From Phototrophicus methaneseepsis (GTDB taxonomy: Bacteria > Chloroflexota > Anaerolineae > Aggregatilineales > Phototrophicaceae), in NCBI RefSeq assembly GCF_015500095.1, contig NZ_CP062983.1, positions 1,488,001-1,552,000 on the forward strand: 64,000 nucleotides of DNA. Reading direction: 5' to 3'. The notes below the pieces were generated by a model that saw only the letters and a program-made list of their open reading frames with translations, did not search any database and was not told where the DNA came from. A program made the position numbers and the translations under genes. Shown here piece after piece: positions 18,860 through 27,238 of this stretch. Within the stretch, counting starts at the first letter, position 1; each line of letters starts with the position of its first letter.

Positions 18860-19072
18860 ATGATGGATTTCGTGCTAGTCAACAAACTGGCTAAAGAACG
18901 CTACGAGGAAATGCTTGACGAGGCTGCAATTGAACGGCGCGCACACAGCGCAAATGATGAAAGCAACCGTGTGAGCCTGATGGCCCGTATTGAAAATATG
19001 GTTGCAGACATGAAGTTCTGGCGTAAAAGTGCCCGTAAAAACGAGCATCGCACAGCAGTAACATCGAGCTAA
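18860..19072 (+). CDS. Small hypothetical protein, 70 residues
   Basis: GGAGG lies 5 nt before an ATG-ATG start at 18860, and a strong terminator follows 24 bp after the stop, so this is probably a real monocistronic gene. The protein is highly charged and predicted helical (KLAKERYEEMLDEAAIERR, then MARIENMVADMKFW) with a basic C-terminus. There is no signal peptide or cysteine. I do not recognise the family. The 240 bp upstream include a TTTCACAGGG-type AT-rich stretch that could hold the promoter. Confidence 0.7.
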   Translation: MMDFVLVNKLAKERYEEMLDEAAIERRAHSANDESNRVSLMARIENMVADMKFWRKSARKNEHRTAVTSS

Positions 19073-19096
19073 GTACAACCTAGCCTAGAAAATATC

Positions 19097-19121
19097 AGGG
19101 ATGCCGCACGGCATCCCTTTT
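19097..19121 (+). terminator. Terminator of the 70-residue gene
   Basis: AGGGATGC (19097-19104) pairs with GCATCCCT (19111-19118); the middle CGCACG can extend the stem. TTTTGG follows. Confidence 0.85.
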
Positions 19122-19177
19122 GGTTTCAGGTTCTTGATGTGGTGCCAGTCGACATTGCGTTTTTTAAGGAGGTACTT

Positions 19178-19207
19178 ATGGAGCAGGCTCTTTGTTTGTG
19201 GTTATAA
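19178..19207 (+). CDS. Possible 9-codon leader peptide (MEQALCLWL)
   Basis: AAGGAGGT (19166-19173), a perfect match to the anti-Shine-Dalgarno sequence, lies 4 nt before an ATG whose frame stops after nine codons. It is 100 bp upstream of the MFS-HEAT gene, with no terminator between that and the start of that gene. Such a strong ribosome site in front of so short a frame suggests a leader peptide or a decayed gene start. The role is unproven. Confidence 0.4.
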   Translation: MEQALCLWL

Positions 19208-19307
19208 GCGAAAGAGGTGGTACCCTGACAGATAGAGATATGTCCTGTAAGATTTAGTCCGTTCTGGCGATTATTTACTCAGTACTTACCGCGTAAAAGG
19301 ATACCAG

Positions 19308-21572
19308 ATGGCTGCTTCGCCGACGACAACAGAAAAAATCCGCGCTCTACCCTGGAGCCTCGCAGGAGGTGCTGCTAACTCGGTCTTTGCTCAACTGACA
19401 TTTTTTGGCTCGACCTTTATCCTCTTTCTAAGCGAACTCAACATTAGTACCGCCCAGATCGGTTTTTTGCTTTCTTTGCTGCCTTTTATGGGTTTGGTCG
19501 CTTTATTCATTGCACCGACTGTGGCGCGCTTTGGCTTTAAGCGCACGTTTCTGACGTTTTATGTTTTGCGTAAAGTGATTACTGCTTTTCTTATGGCGCT
19601 GCCCCTGGTGATGGTGCAGTTTGGCCCTGAGGCGACATTAATCGCTGCTGCGCTCATCGTCTTTGGCTTTGGCTTATGTCGTGCCATCGCTGAAACAGGC
19701 TACTATCCCTGGGTGCAAGAATTTATCCCAGGCTCCATGCGTGGCAAGTTCTCAGCGACGAGCAACGTCTTCGGCAATTTGGCGGCGATTGCGGCTGTTG
19801 CCCTTGCCAGTTATGTCTTGGCGCTGCCGGGTGGCCTGGAGCGTTTCCAATTCCTCTTTGTCGTTGCTGTGGGGTTTGGCTTCCTGGCAATCTGGTTTTA
19901 TATGCGTGTACCCGGTGGTGCGCCTGCAGACCCGGACGGGGCCCCACCCGCAACGTATGGGGATATGCTGCGCACGCTGCGCGATAACAATTTACTTCTT
20001 TACTTGGCCGGGTTTGCCCTGATTACCTTTGCGACGGGGCCGCTGCACTCTTTTTTGCCGCTATTCATGGAAGAACATGTTGGCCTGACGACAAGCCAGA
20101 TTGTGCTGCTCTCAACGGCGAGTATGGTTGGCGCGCTGATTTTATCGAACCTGCTGGGTTGGTCTGCGGACCGGTACGGTAGTAAGCCCGTGATGCTGGT
20201 CGGGGTGGTGTTCTTCGCCCTGCTGCCCATTGGCTGGATGCTCATGCCGCGTAATAGCCCGTTGAGCCTGCTTTTCGCACTGGGGATTGCTTTCTTCCAG
20301 GGTATTGCCGGTACGGCATGGATGGTTGGCTCTGGGCGTTTGTTGTTCGTCAGCGTGGTGCCAGATGCTGAAAAAAGCCAGTATATGGCCGTTTACTACG
20401 CCGCAATTGGCATTATCGGCGGTGTGAGCCAACTGATCGGCGGTAGCTTGCTCGATGCTTTCAGCTCCATTTCAGGCCAATTCCTGTTCTTGTCGCTGGA
20501 TGCCTTTACGCCGCTGATGATTGCTGGCATCGTCTTACCGCTGCTCAGCTTGTTGGTATTCCAGCGCGTGCGCTCTGATAGTGAAGTCACGGTTGGTGAA
20601 TACGCAGGGATGTTTGTACAGGGCAACCCGATCTATGCCCTGGAGAATCTTGTTCGCTTCTATCGTGCCCGTGATGAGCGTTCCGTCGTCGTCATGACAG
20701 AGAAGCTTGGCAAGGCCAACAGCCCCCTGACTGTCGATGAATTGCTGGAAGCCCTGGCTGATCCTCGCTTTAATGTGCGCTTCGAAGCCATTATTTCTAT
20801 AGCGCGTATGCCATCGCACCCCAGGCTGACGAAAGCGTTAACTGAAATTCTATTGGGTACGGAGCTTTCGCTTAGCAATGTCTCTGCCTGGGCACTGGGC
20901 CGTATTGGCGACCCTGATGCGGTCGCGGCGCTGCGTGCTGGCCTAAATTCAGAGTATCGGTCTATCCGTGCCCACTGCGCGCGCGCATTAGGGACGCTCA
21001 AAGATATGGAGGTTAAGCCGCTTCTGTTGGAGCGCCTCCTCGTCGAAGAAGATAAAGGCTTGCAAATGGCCTATGCGGTTGCGTTGGGTAATCTCCATTC
21101 TGTCGAAGCCATGGCGAAGCTCCATAGCCAGCTCATCCAGACGGAAAATGAAGGCGCGCGCATGGAACTCGCGCTTTCGCTGGCGCGCATTGCTGGCCGT
21201 GAGAGTGAATTCATCAGCTTGCTGCGGCAGATGCGCAGCGACCCAGGGACCGGGGCGGCCCAGGCGATGATTAAGATTCGCCAGCGAGTCAACAAAATCG
21301 CCTCGCCAGAAACGCGTAAGCTCCTAATCGCTGCTTCTGACGCCTTTGCAGTTGATGACCTGGATGGCGGGGCGGCTTACCTCGTTGAACTGGTGCGGGC
21401 GCTGCCTTCCCCAACCGATGCAGATGAAGGGACTTATCGCCTGCTGCATTATTGTGCCGATGACCTTGTCGCGCATAAAGCATCGCGCATTGAGCTGCTG
21501 GTGCTGATGCTGCATGTGCTGCAAACAGATTTCAGTGATTCACCGCATCATACGATTCAACCCGATGCATAG
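19308..21572 (+). CDS. MFS transporter fused to C-terminal HEAT-repeat domain
   Basis: A 754-residue protein. Residues 1-420 form an MFS permease with about 12 helices, including the loop VARFGFKRTF and the mid-protein LLGWSADRYGSKPVML motif. Residues 475-640 consist of HEAT-like helical repeats: LADPRFNVRFEAIISIARM, then VSAWALGRIGDPDAVAAL, IRAHCARALGTLKDMEV and MAYAVALGNLHSVEAMAKL. A normal MFS protein ends near 400-450 residues. With an even helix number the HEAT domain faces the cytoplasm, where it may bind a partner. AAAAGG lies 8 nt before the ATG. The transported substrate is unknown. Confidence 0.88.
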   Translation: MAASPTTTEKIRALPWSLAGGAANSVFAQLTFFGSTFILFLSELNISTAQIGFLLSLLPFMGLVALFIAPTVARFGFKRTFLTFYVLRKVITAFLMALPLVMVQFGPEATLIAAALIVFGFGLCRAIAETGYYPWVQEFIPGSMRGKFSATSNVFGNLAAIAAVALASYVLALPGGLERFQFLFVVAVGFGFLAIWFYMRVPGGAPADPDGAPPATYGDMLRTLRDNNLLLYLAGFALITFATGPLHSFLPLFMEEHVGLTTSQIVLLSTASMVGALILSNLLGWSADRYGSKPVMLVGVVFFALLPIGWMLMPRNSPLSLLFALGIAFFQGIAGTAWMVGSGRLLFVSVVPDAEKSQYMAVYYAAIGIIGGVSQLIGGSLLDAFSSISGQFLFLSLDAFTPLMIAGIVLPLLSLLVFQRVRSDSEVTVGEYAGMFVQGNPIYALENLVRFYRARDERSVVVMTEKLGKANSPLTVDELLEALADPRFNVRFEAIISIARMPSHPRLTKALTEILLGTELSLSNVSAWALGRIGDPDAVAALRAGLNSEYRSIRAHCARALGTLKDMEVKPLLLERLLVEEDKGLQMAYAVALGNLHSVEAMAKLHSQLIQTENEGARMELALSLARIAGRESEFISLLRQMRSDPGTGAAQAMIKIRQRVNKIASPETRKLLIAASDAFAVDDLDGGAAYLVELVRALPSPTDADEGTYRLLHYCADDLVAHKASRIELLVLMLHVLQTDFSDSPHHTIQPDA

Positions 21573-21587
21573 TGGCCTGTTGATAAC

Positions 21588-21621
21588 AAAAAAGCACCTC
21601 ATTTGTTGAGGTGCTTTTTTT
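21588..21621. terminator. Bidirectional terminator
   Basis: AAAAAAGCACCTCA (21588-21601) pairs with TGAGGTGCTTTTTT (21607-21620), five-base loop. It serves the MFS-HEAT gene on plus and the ABC ATPase gene on minus. Confidence 0.9.
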
Positions 21622-21639
21622 GTTTTGAAGATAGGTACT

Positions 21640-22719
21640 CTAGGTCCAGATCAGGGATTGTTCCGTCTTTGGATCGAAGAATTGGGCTTTTTCAGTATTG
21701 AGGTGCAAACCAATGGTATCGCCCGTCTGGATTTCCAGCTTGGGGTCAGCCAGGGCGATAAGCCGGGTATCGCCAACGCGCACATCAATCATATCATCGC
21801 GGCCCAGCGGCTCCACAATATAGACTTCACCGCGAATATCGCTATCCGCATCAACGACGACATCTTCTGGACGGATGCCCATCGTCACAGTATCGCTGTA
21901 TGCCAGTGCGTTTGCTGCGCGGCTGCTATCAACGGACATATGCATATCGGCATTGGTGGCGACGGGGCCACTGCCATTCTGGCTCACATCGACATTGAAG
22001 AAGTTCATCGGCGGGTTACCGACGAAGCCGGCAATGAAGAGCGTCTTGGGCCGTTCATAGAGGCCATCTGGCGTATCGAAGGCTTCCAGCTTACCCTGGT
22101 TCATGACGGCGATACGGTCTGCCATCGTCATCGCCTCAACCTGATCATGTGTGACGTAAATGGACGTAATGCCCAGGTCGCGCTGCAAGTGTTTGATCTC
22201 GCCGCGCATGGTCAGGCGCAGACGGGCATCCAGGTTGGAGAGCGGCTCATCGAATAGGAGTAAATCAGGCTCTTTGACGAGGGCACGCCCCAGGGCGACA
22301 CGCTGCTGCTGACCGCCGGAAAGCTGTGCAGGTCTGCGGTCCAGCAAATGGCCGATGCCCATGACATCTGCCGTACGTTGGACGCGCTGCTGCTGTTCCT
22401 TCTTTGAGACGCCTTTCAGCTTCAGCGGGTAAGCGATGTTGTGGAACACGGTCATATGCGGATAGAGCGCGTAGCTCTGGAAGACCATGCCAATATTGCG
22501 TTCACGCGGCTGCATCTGGTTGACGACCGTCTCGCCAAAGCGAATCGTCCCGGATGACGGTTTGTAGATGCCTGCGACCATTAGCAGGGTCGTGGTCTTG
22601 CCACAGCCAGAAGGCCCTAAGAAAGCGACGAACTCGCCATCCTGGATATCCAGGTCGAGCGCTTCTACAGCGGTGACGCTGCCGAATTTTTTGCTGAGAT
22701 TATCAATGAGGACTTCCAT
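21640..22719 (-). CDS. CUT1 sugar ABC transporter ATPase (MsmX/UgpC/MalK type)
   Basis: A 359-residue ATP-binding subunit. Walker A is GPSGCGKTT, the Q-loop is FQSYALYPH, the signature is LSGGQQQR, Walker B is LLLFDEP and the switch His is in THDQ. The C-terminal 120 residues form the OB-fold regulatory domain seen in MalK/UgpC (MGIRPEDVVV). It is the last gene of its importer operon and the only ABC ATPase in the window, although three CUT1 permease pairs are present. MsmX-type ATPases are known to serve several importers, so it may energise modules A and B too (inference). AGAAGG lies 7 nt before the ATG. Confidence 0.95.
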   Translation of the reverse strand: MEVLIDNLSKKFGSVTAVEALDLDIQDGEFVAFLGPSGCGKTTTLLMVAGIYKPSSGTIRFGETVVNQMQPRERNIGMVFQSYALYPHMTVFHNIAYPLKLKGVSKKEQQQRVQRTADVMGIGHLLDRRPAQLSGGQQQRVALGRALVKEPDLLLFDEPLSNLDARLRLTMRGEIKHLQRDLGITSIYVTHDQVEAMTMADRIAVMNQGKLEAFDTPDGLYERPKTLFIAGFVGNPPMNFFNVDVSQNGSGPVATNADMHMSVDSSRAANALAYSDTVTMGIRPEDVVVDADSDIRGEVYIVEPLGRDDMIDVRVGDTRLIALADPKLEIQTGDTIGLHLNTEKAQFFDPKTEQSLIWT

Positions 22720-22730
22720 AACGTTGCCTT

Positions 22731-24293
22731 CTACGTACTGCCTTTGGTACCACCTGCATAAATATTGAGCAGGTACTCCTGGGCGAAGACGAATAAGATC
22801 AGGATGGGGATGAGCTGATACACGCCAACGGCTGCGACCTGGTTCCAGTTCACAGGCTGCATCGCGCCCGTCAGGTCATTGATGAGCACGGGCAGGTTGC
22901 TGGTTGTCGTGCCCAGCATGAACGTCGCCGGGACGAGGTACGCATTCCAGCCGCTCAGGAATGAGAAGACGCCTAGCGCCAGCAAGCCGGGGCGAATTTG
23001 GGGGAGGATGATCTCGAAGAAGGTCCGCCAGCGCGTCGCGCCGTCAATCATAGCGGAGCGCTCCATATCCCAGGAGATCCCATCGAAGAAGCCCTTCATC
23101 AACCACACGCCCAATGGTAGCTCAAAGGCCACCATGATCAGCGCCACGCCGCCAATTGTGTTATAGCCAAACAGCCCGCCCAACAGCGGCACCTTGCCGA
23201 TATTTTGCATCACGATGAAGATCGGGATCAGCAGCGTAACCGCCGGGAAACTGTGCAGCACCAATGTCAGCGAGAGGAAGCCGCGCCGCCCAGGGAAGTT
23301 CATACGCGAGAGCGCATACCCCGCCATCGAAGATACCAGCAGGACGATGACGGTCATAACGACCGCGATGAGCAGAGAATTCAGCGTGACGCTGATAATA
23401 TCGACTTGCAAGCGCCCGCCGATGGACCCACCCAGGAAGCGCCAGTTATCCAGCGTCAGGCCGCCTATATTGCCAGAAGCATCGACGGGGAGCAGCCCTT
23501 CTGTTCGCTGTGAGAAGGTCGCTAGCAGCAGCCATGCATAGCCGATGAACAAGGGCAGGGAGAACGTCACCAGCAAAATATAAGGCACCCATCCTAACGG
23601 TACGGCCAGCGCTACCAGCGCTGTAATCAGCAGGGCGCCATAACCCGCGATGATCGTGTTCATGTCCACGCCGCTTACCAGGGTAACGGTAACCGGGATT
23701 TGCTGTTCTTCGCCATCACGCAGCAGCCTGAAGCGTAAGATGGCACCTTCTCCAGCCTGGATAATGGCGGTTTCAAGCCCGGCTTTGTCGACGTCATCAC
23801 GCCGAATAGCCGTAATGACGTCGCCCACCTGGATACCGGCTGTTTCTGCCGCGCCACCTGGTTCTAAGCCGGTGACGAGCACGCCATCGTCAGCCTGTTC
23901 TGTCGTGAACTGTACCGATGTTTGGGTACCAAATGCGCCGCTTTGTGTCAGATACTGCTCACCAACGATGAGCGTTTGGGCCACGAGGGCGACCAGAAGT
24001 GTCAGCACAATCGCCAGCAGACGATTATGCCGCATCACATCGCGCACGCGCAGCGCCACGACGATCACCACAGCGAACGGCAGCCCAAAGACCAGCAGAT
24101 CGCTCAGGAGGGTCGTGAAGGATTCTTCTACACTGACAGCCGCTGTTGCCGAGGCCAATATATTGCGGAAGAACCAGCTTAGCGCCAGCATGGCAATCAC
24201 TAGCAAGACGACATCGCGCAACAAACGCAGCAGCGCGGTATTCAGCGAGACAGGTTCAATGGGTTTTTCGGACGTAACCGAGTATGTGCTCAT
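22731..24293 (-). CDS. CUT1 ABC permease (MalG type) with N-terminal helices and PDZ domain
   Basis: A 520-residue permease, nearly twice the usual MalG size. Helices near 26-41, 62-82 and 91-110 precede a PDZ-like domain at about 126-205 (GVLVTGLEPGGAAETAGIQV, then GDVITAIRRDDV). Further helices at 212-232 and 235-257 lead into a standard MalG core. The EAA loop is ERSAMIDGATRWRTFFEIIL at about 411-430. Counting helices places the PDZ domain outside the cytoplasmic membrane. The ATG at 24293 overlaps the stop of the upstream permease by one base (TGATG). It may bind a C-terminal tail of a binding protein or protease, but no partner is shown. Confidence 0.88.
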   Translation of the reverse strand: MSTYSVTSEKPIEPVSLNTALLRLLRDVVLLVIAMLALSWFFRNILASATAAVSVEESFTTLLSDLLVFGLPFAVVIVVALRVRDVMRHNRLLAIVLTLLVALVAQTLIVGEQYLTQSGAFGTQTSVQFTTEQADDGVLVTGLEPGGAAETAGIQVGDVITAIRRDDVDKAGLETAIIQAGEGAILRFRLLRDGEEQQIPVTVTLVSGVDMNTIIAGYGALLITALVALAVPLGWVPYILLVTFSLPLFIGYAWLLLATFSQRTEGLLPVDASGNIGGLTLDNWRFLGGSIGGRLQVDIISVTLNSLLIAVVMTVIVLLVSSMAGYALSRMNFPGRRGFLSLTLVLHSFPAVTLLIPIFIVMQNIGKVPLLGGLFGYNTIGGVALIMVAFELPLGVWLMKGFFDGISWDMERSAMIDGATRWRTFFEIILPQIRPGLLALGVFSFLSGWNAYLVPATFMLGTTTSNLPVLINDLTGAMQPVNWNQVAAVGVYQLIPILILFVFAQEYLLNIYAGGTKGST

Positions 24294-25300
24294 CACAGAA
24301 CCTCGATCTTGGGTTCTGAAACCAATTCGTTGAAGCGGAAGACCCGCATATAGATGAACGCCAGCGCCACGCCGATCACCACCAGCACGACCGAGAAGGC
24401 CGCCCCATAGCCCCACTGCGTATTGCCGAAATAGTTTGACAATGCACGATGATAAGCCGCCAGGGCCCAGACTTCTGTCCGGTTGCTAGGGCCGCCATTC
24501 GTTAAGAGCAAAATCTGCTCGAAGGAGGTTAGCAGCGAGAGCGTCTGATAGGTGATGACGAATAATAAGGGCCAGCGCAGCGATGGCAAGATCACATAAC
24601 GGATGCGCTGCATGATCGTTGAGCCGTCTACCAGAGAGGCATTCATAATATCTTTGGGGATCGACTCAATCGCTGATGTAAAAATAATCATGCCAAAAGA
24701 GACGCCGACGAAGCCATTTACCAGGATGACAAGCACCCAGGTATGGTCGCTGCTGTAATCAACAGGGGCTTGCCCTGCGAGCGTATTAAACCAGTTTAAG
24801 ATGCCAAAAGGTACATCCGCGACGATACGCTCCCACATCATGATATAGATCACAGAACTGGTGATACGCGGCAGCATCCACATCGCGCGGAAGAAAAAGC
24901 CAGCTTTACGTGGAATGTGGGCTGTCAGCAGCGAGACGACCAGCGCCATAGAAATATTGAAGATCGACAGTGTGCACAGCACGTAAAAGATCGTGTTGAA
25001 GAACACTTTCGACGCGAAAGGATCATTGGCGAGCGTCTGATACTGGCGGAGGCCGACGAACTGCCATTCTGCGATGTTCGTGGTGAAGTTATCCGTCGCC
25101 AGGTTGGTCATACTCATGAGCACGACCAATATCATCGGGATGAAGAAAAACAGAACCACCAGGATGCCCGCCGGAGCCAGAAAGCTGTAGGCTGTCAGGT
25201 TAGCGGCGAGGGCACGGCGGCGGCTTCGTTCGTTGGTGTCGGTATCATGCCCATAGGGGGGAGATTGCTCTCCCCCCTGGGTTGTTTGTGTTGATGCCAT
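24293..25300 (-). CDS. CUT1 ABC permease, MalF/UgpA type
   Basis: A 335-residue membrane subunit with six helices after a polar 35-residue N-terminus containing RSRRRALAANLTAY. The docking loop is atypical: IMNASLVDGSTIMQRIRYVIL, with asparagine for the first glutamate of EAA. It is encoded between the binding protein (28 bp upstream) and the PDZ permease (one-base overlap). No clear Shine-Dalgarno precedes its ATG, so translation may be coupled to the upstream gene. Confidence 0.92.
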   Translation of the reverse strand: MASTQTTQGGEQSPPYGHDTDTNERSRRRALAANLTAYSFLAPAGILVVLFFFIPMILVVLMSMTNLATDNFTTNIAEWQFVGLRQYQTLANDPFASKVFFNTIFYVLCTLSIFNISMALVVSLLTAHIPRKAGFFFRAMWMLPRITSSVIYIMMWERIVADVPFGILNWFNTLAGQAPVDYSSDHTWVLVILVNGFVGVSFGMIIFTSAIESIPKDIMNASLVDGSTIMQRIRYVILPSLRWPLLFVITYQTLSLLTSFEQILLLTNGGPSNRTEVWALAAYHRALSNYFGNTQWGYGAAFSVVLVVIGVALAFIYMRVFRFNELVSEPKIEVL

Positions 25301-25328
25301 TAGTTTTGACTGTTTCGTTTGTGAGTAT

Positions 25329-26660
25329 TTAGCGGATGATCACATCAGGCAGCTCGTTCTGGAGCTGTGCGACAGCCAAGTCAACGGCTTCTTGCGGGGT
25401 AGCTTCGCCGGAATGTGCGGCAGTGATACCCGTCCAGTATGCATTGGACCACGCATTCCAGCCCGGGTTATTCGGTGCGGAGGTGGTGTAATCCAGCATA
25501 TAGTGCGCGCCGCTCAGGAAAGGATCAGCCTGATATTCTTCTGATTCGATCTGACTCTTGAGGATACCCAGGTGGAAGCTATCCAGCGCGTGGCGGTTGT
25601 TGGCTTCTGGCGTGGTCACGGCAGCGAGGAGCGCCATAGCCACTTCCGGGTTTTCGCTCTGGCTGCTGATCATATAGCTCAGCGGGTGGGTCAGGGTCAG
25701 GGCTTCGCCGCTGCTCATAGCCGGGAAGAGCATGAAGCCGATATTTTCTTGCAGGTATTCCGCGCCGCCGAGGTCTGCAACGTAGTTACGCGCCCAGTCG
25801 GCCAGATGCCAGATACCACCTTGATCGAAGAGGACGGTCTCGCCAGGGGCGACTTCTGTATAGATGGCGGGGCCTTCCATGCCGATCATATCTTCACGCG
25901 TCACACCGCGTGCGACGAAACTGGCGATCAATTCATAGGTTGCCAGGGCTGCGTCTGTATCAAAGACGACGTTGCCTTCTTCATCAATGACTTCGCCACC
26001 CATACCATAGTAGTAGGTCAGCCAGTCGAAGCCGTTGGACGGACGATGATAGTAGCCTTTGCCGGCTTCTACGACGCCTTCATTGACGGCCTGTTCAGCG
26101 GTATCCAGCATATCTGCGAATGTGAATTCACCAGCCGCAACGCGTTCCGGCAGGCTGTCGATTTCTTCCTGGCTCCAGCCGAGGTCGCTCAGCAGCAGCT
26201 TGCTGTAGAAGATCGGGCGTGCTTCTGCATCCTGCGGCACACCCCAGACTTGCCCGTTCCATGTTTGTGAAACCCACAGATTTTCGACAACGTCTTCAAA
26301 TTCAGGATGTTCAGCAATCATGTCATCCAGCGGAATGATGAAGCCAGCCGGTGCCCATGCGCCGATGTCTTCATGGCCGGAAAGGATGATGTCCGGGGCT
26401 TCGCCAGCTTCTGAGGCCAGCACGAATTCCTGCTTGTAATCGCCCCAGCTTTTGTTGTCCTGGATGAGCGTCAGATTGATATCCACACCCATCTCGGCTT
26501 CGACTTCTTCTTCAACTTCGGCGAAGTTATCACAACGCCAGCCTTCGCCACCTTCAACATTGGCGATACAACGCACCGTGATATCGACGGTATCTTGAGC
26601 ACTCACCATAACGGCTGTCAGTGCCAACATAACAAGTGTTAACAGACTAATTTTCTTCAC
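25329..26660 (-). CDS. Sugar ABC transporter substrate-binding protein
   Basis: A 443-residue MalE-like binding protein. The start is a GTG at 26660 with AGGAG 7 nt upstream; the next codons give a clean signal peptide KKISLLTLVMLALTAVMVSAQ cleaved after the alanine-rich end, with no lipobox. DIILSGHEDIGAWAPAGFI is the family's sugar-pocket region. It heads the second CUT1 operon (binding protein, two permeases, ATPase). The N-terminal mature part has two cysteines (RCIANVEGGEGWRC) that could form a disulfide. The ligand is unknown. Confidence 0.9.
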   Translation of the reverse strand: MKKISLLTLVMLALTAVMVSAQDTVDITVRCIANVEGGEGWRCDNFAEVEEEVEAEMGVDINLTLIQDNKSWGDYKQEFVLASEAGEAPDIILSGHEDIGAWAPAGFIIPLDDMIAEHPEFEDVVENLWVSQTWNGQVWGVPQDAEARPIFYSKLLLSDLGWSQEEIDSLPERVAAGEFTFADMLDTAEQAVNEGVVEAGKGYYHRPSNGFDWLTYYYGMGGEVIDEEGNVVFDTDAALATYELIASFVARGVTREDMIGMEGPAIYTEVAPGETVLFDQGGIWHLADWARNYVADLGGAEYLQENIGFMLFPAMSSGEALTLTHPLSYMISSQSENPEVAMALLAAVTTPEANNRHALDSFHLGILKSQIESEEYQADPFLSGAHYMLDYTTSAPNNPGWNAWSNAYWTGITAAHSGEATPQEAVDLAVAQLQNELPDVIIR

Positions 26661-27238
26661 TTCATTGCTCCTAAGAATGTGTGGGAAGAATCGAGTGTGC
26701 AGCAGCACACATACGACCCCCATTTATGCAAGAATAATGAGAAGTTTGTTTTAAGTAATGTTATTTATGTTGTTAAATGTGCTTTAAGCTATTTGGTTAT
26801 ACAACAGCCTGCGGATACCAGATTTGTATACGAATACCTCCTGCAAGATTTAGTTTTGGCAAGAAAGCGTCGGCTGCGAAGGGGTTTTGCATTGTTGGGA
26901 ACAAACCTATTCTACTGATTTATAACAGAGAATGCTCATAATTCATAATATTACCAATTATTTCATTAGTTAACATGAATGGATGATCTTTTGTGGCATT
27001 CTTATTCAGTGATAGCCGTTTGGAACGGCTTTTTAAGGGAAATAGGCGCTCTAAACGGCTTATGTGAGAACTTTTTGAGTATCTCTTCCAGGAAATAATG
27101 AAATATTAGGAAAGCATTCCCCGTCGCTTTATCCGTGTGCCAGACAATATTCATACGACATACAGGCCGTACTGTTCATCAATACGGCGTTTTTGTATGC
27201 CTTGTAGATCGTTCAAAATAGATCGTTTGGAGGTTCCT
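26661..27238. promoter_or_regulatory. 578-bp divergent intergenic region with two terminator-like hairpins
   Basis: The region separates the minus-strand importer operon from the plus-strand PA14/SH3b gene. Near 26830 there is an interrupted inverted repeat TTGTATACGAATAC, a possible operator. AGCCGTT (27014-27020) pairs with AACGGCT (27024-27030) and is followed by TTTTT. GCCGTA (27166-27171) pairs with TACGGC (27183-27188) and is followed by GTTTTTG. Both hairpins point along the plus strand with no gene before them, so they could be attenuators in a long leader or end a small RNA. Confidence 0.5.

Noticed and set aside
21625-22257. A 210-codon open frame antisense to the ABC ATPase
   Set aside because: It is a shadow of the well-supported ATPase gene on the other strand, common in GC-balanced coding DNA.
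26679-26918. A 79-codon open frame opposite the importer leader
   Set aside because: It has no ribosome site and lies over the 5-prime end of the binding-protein transcript; probably chance.
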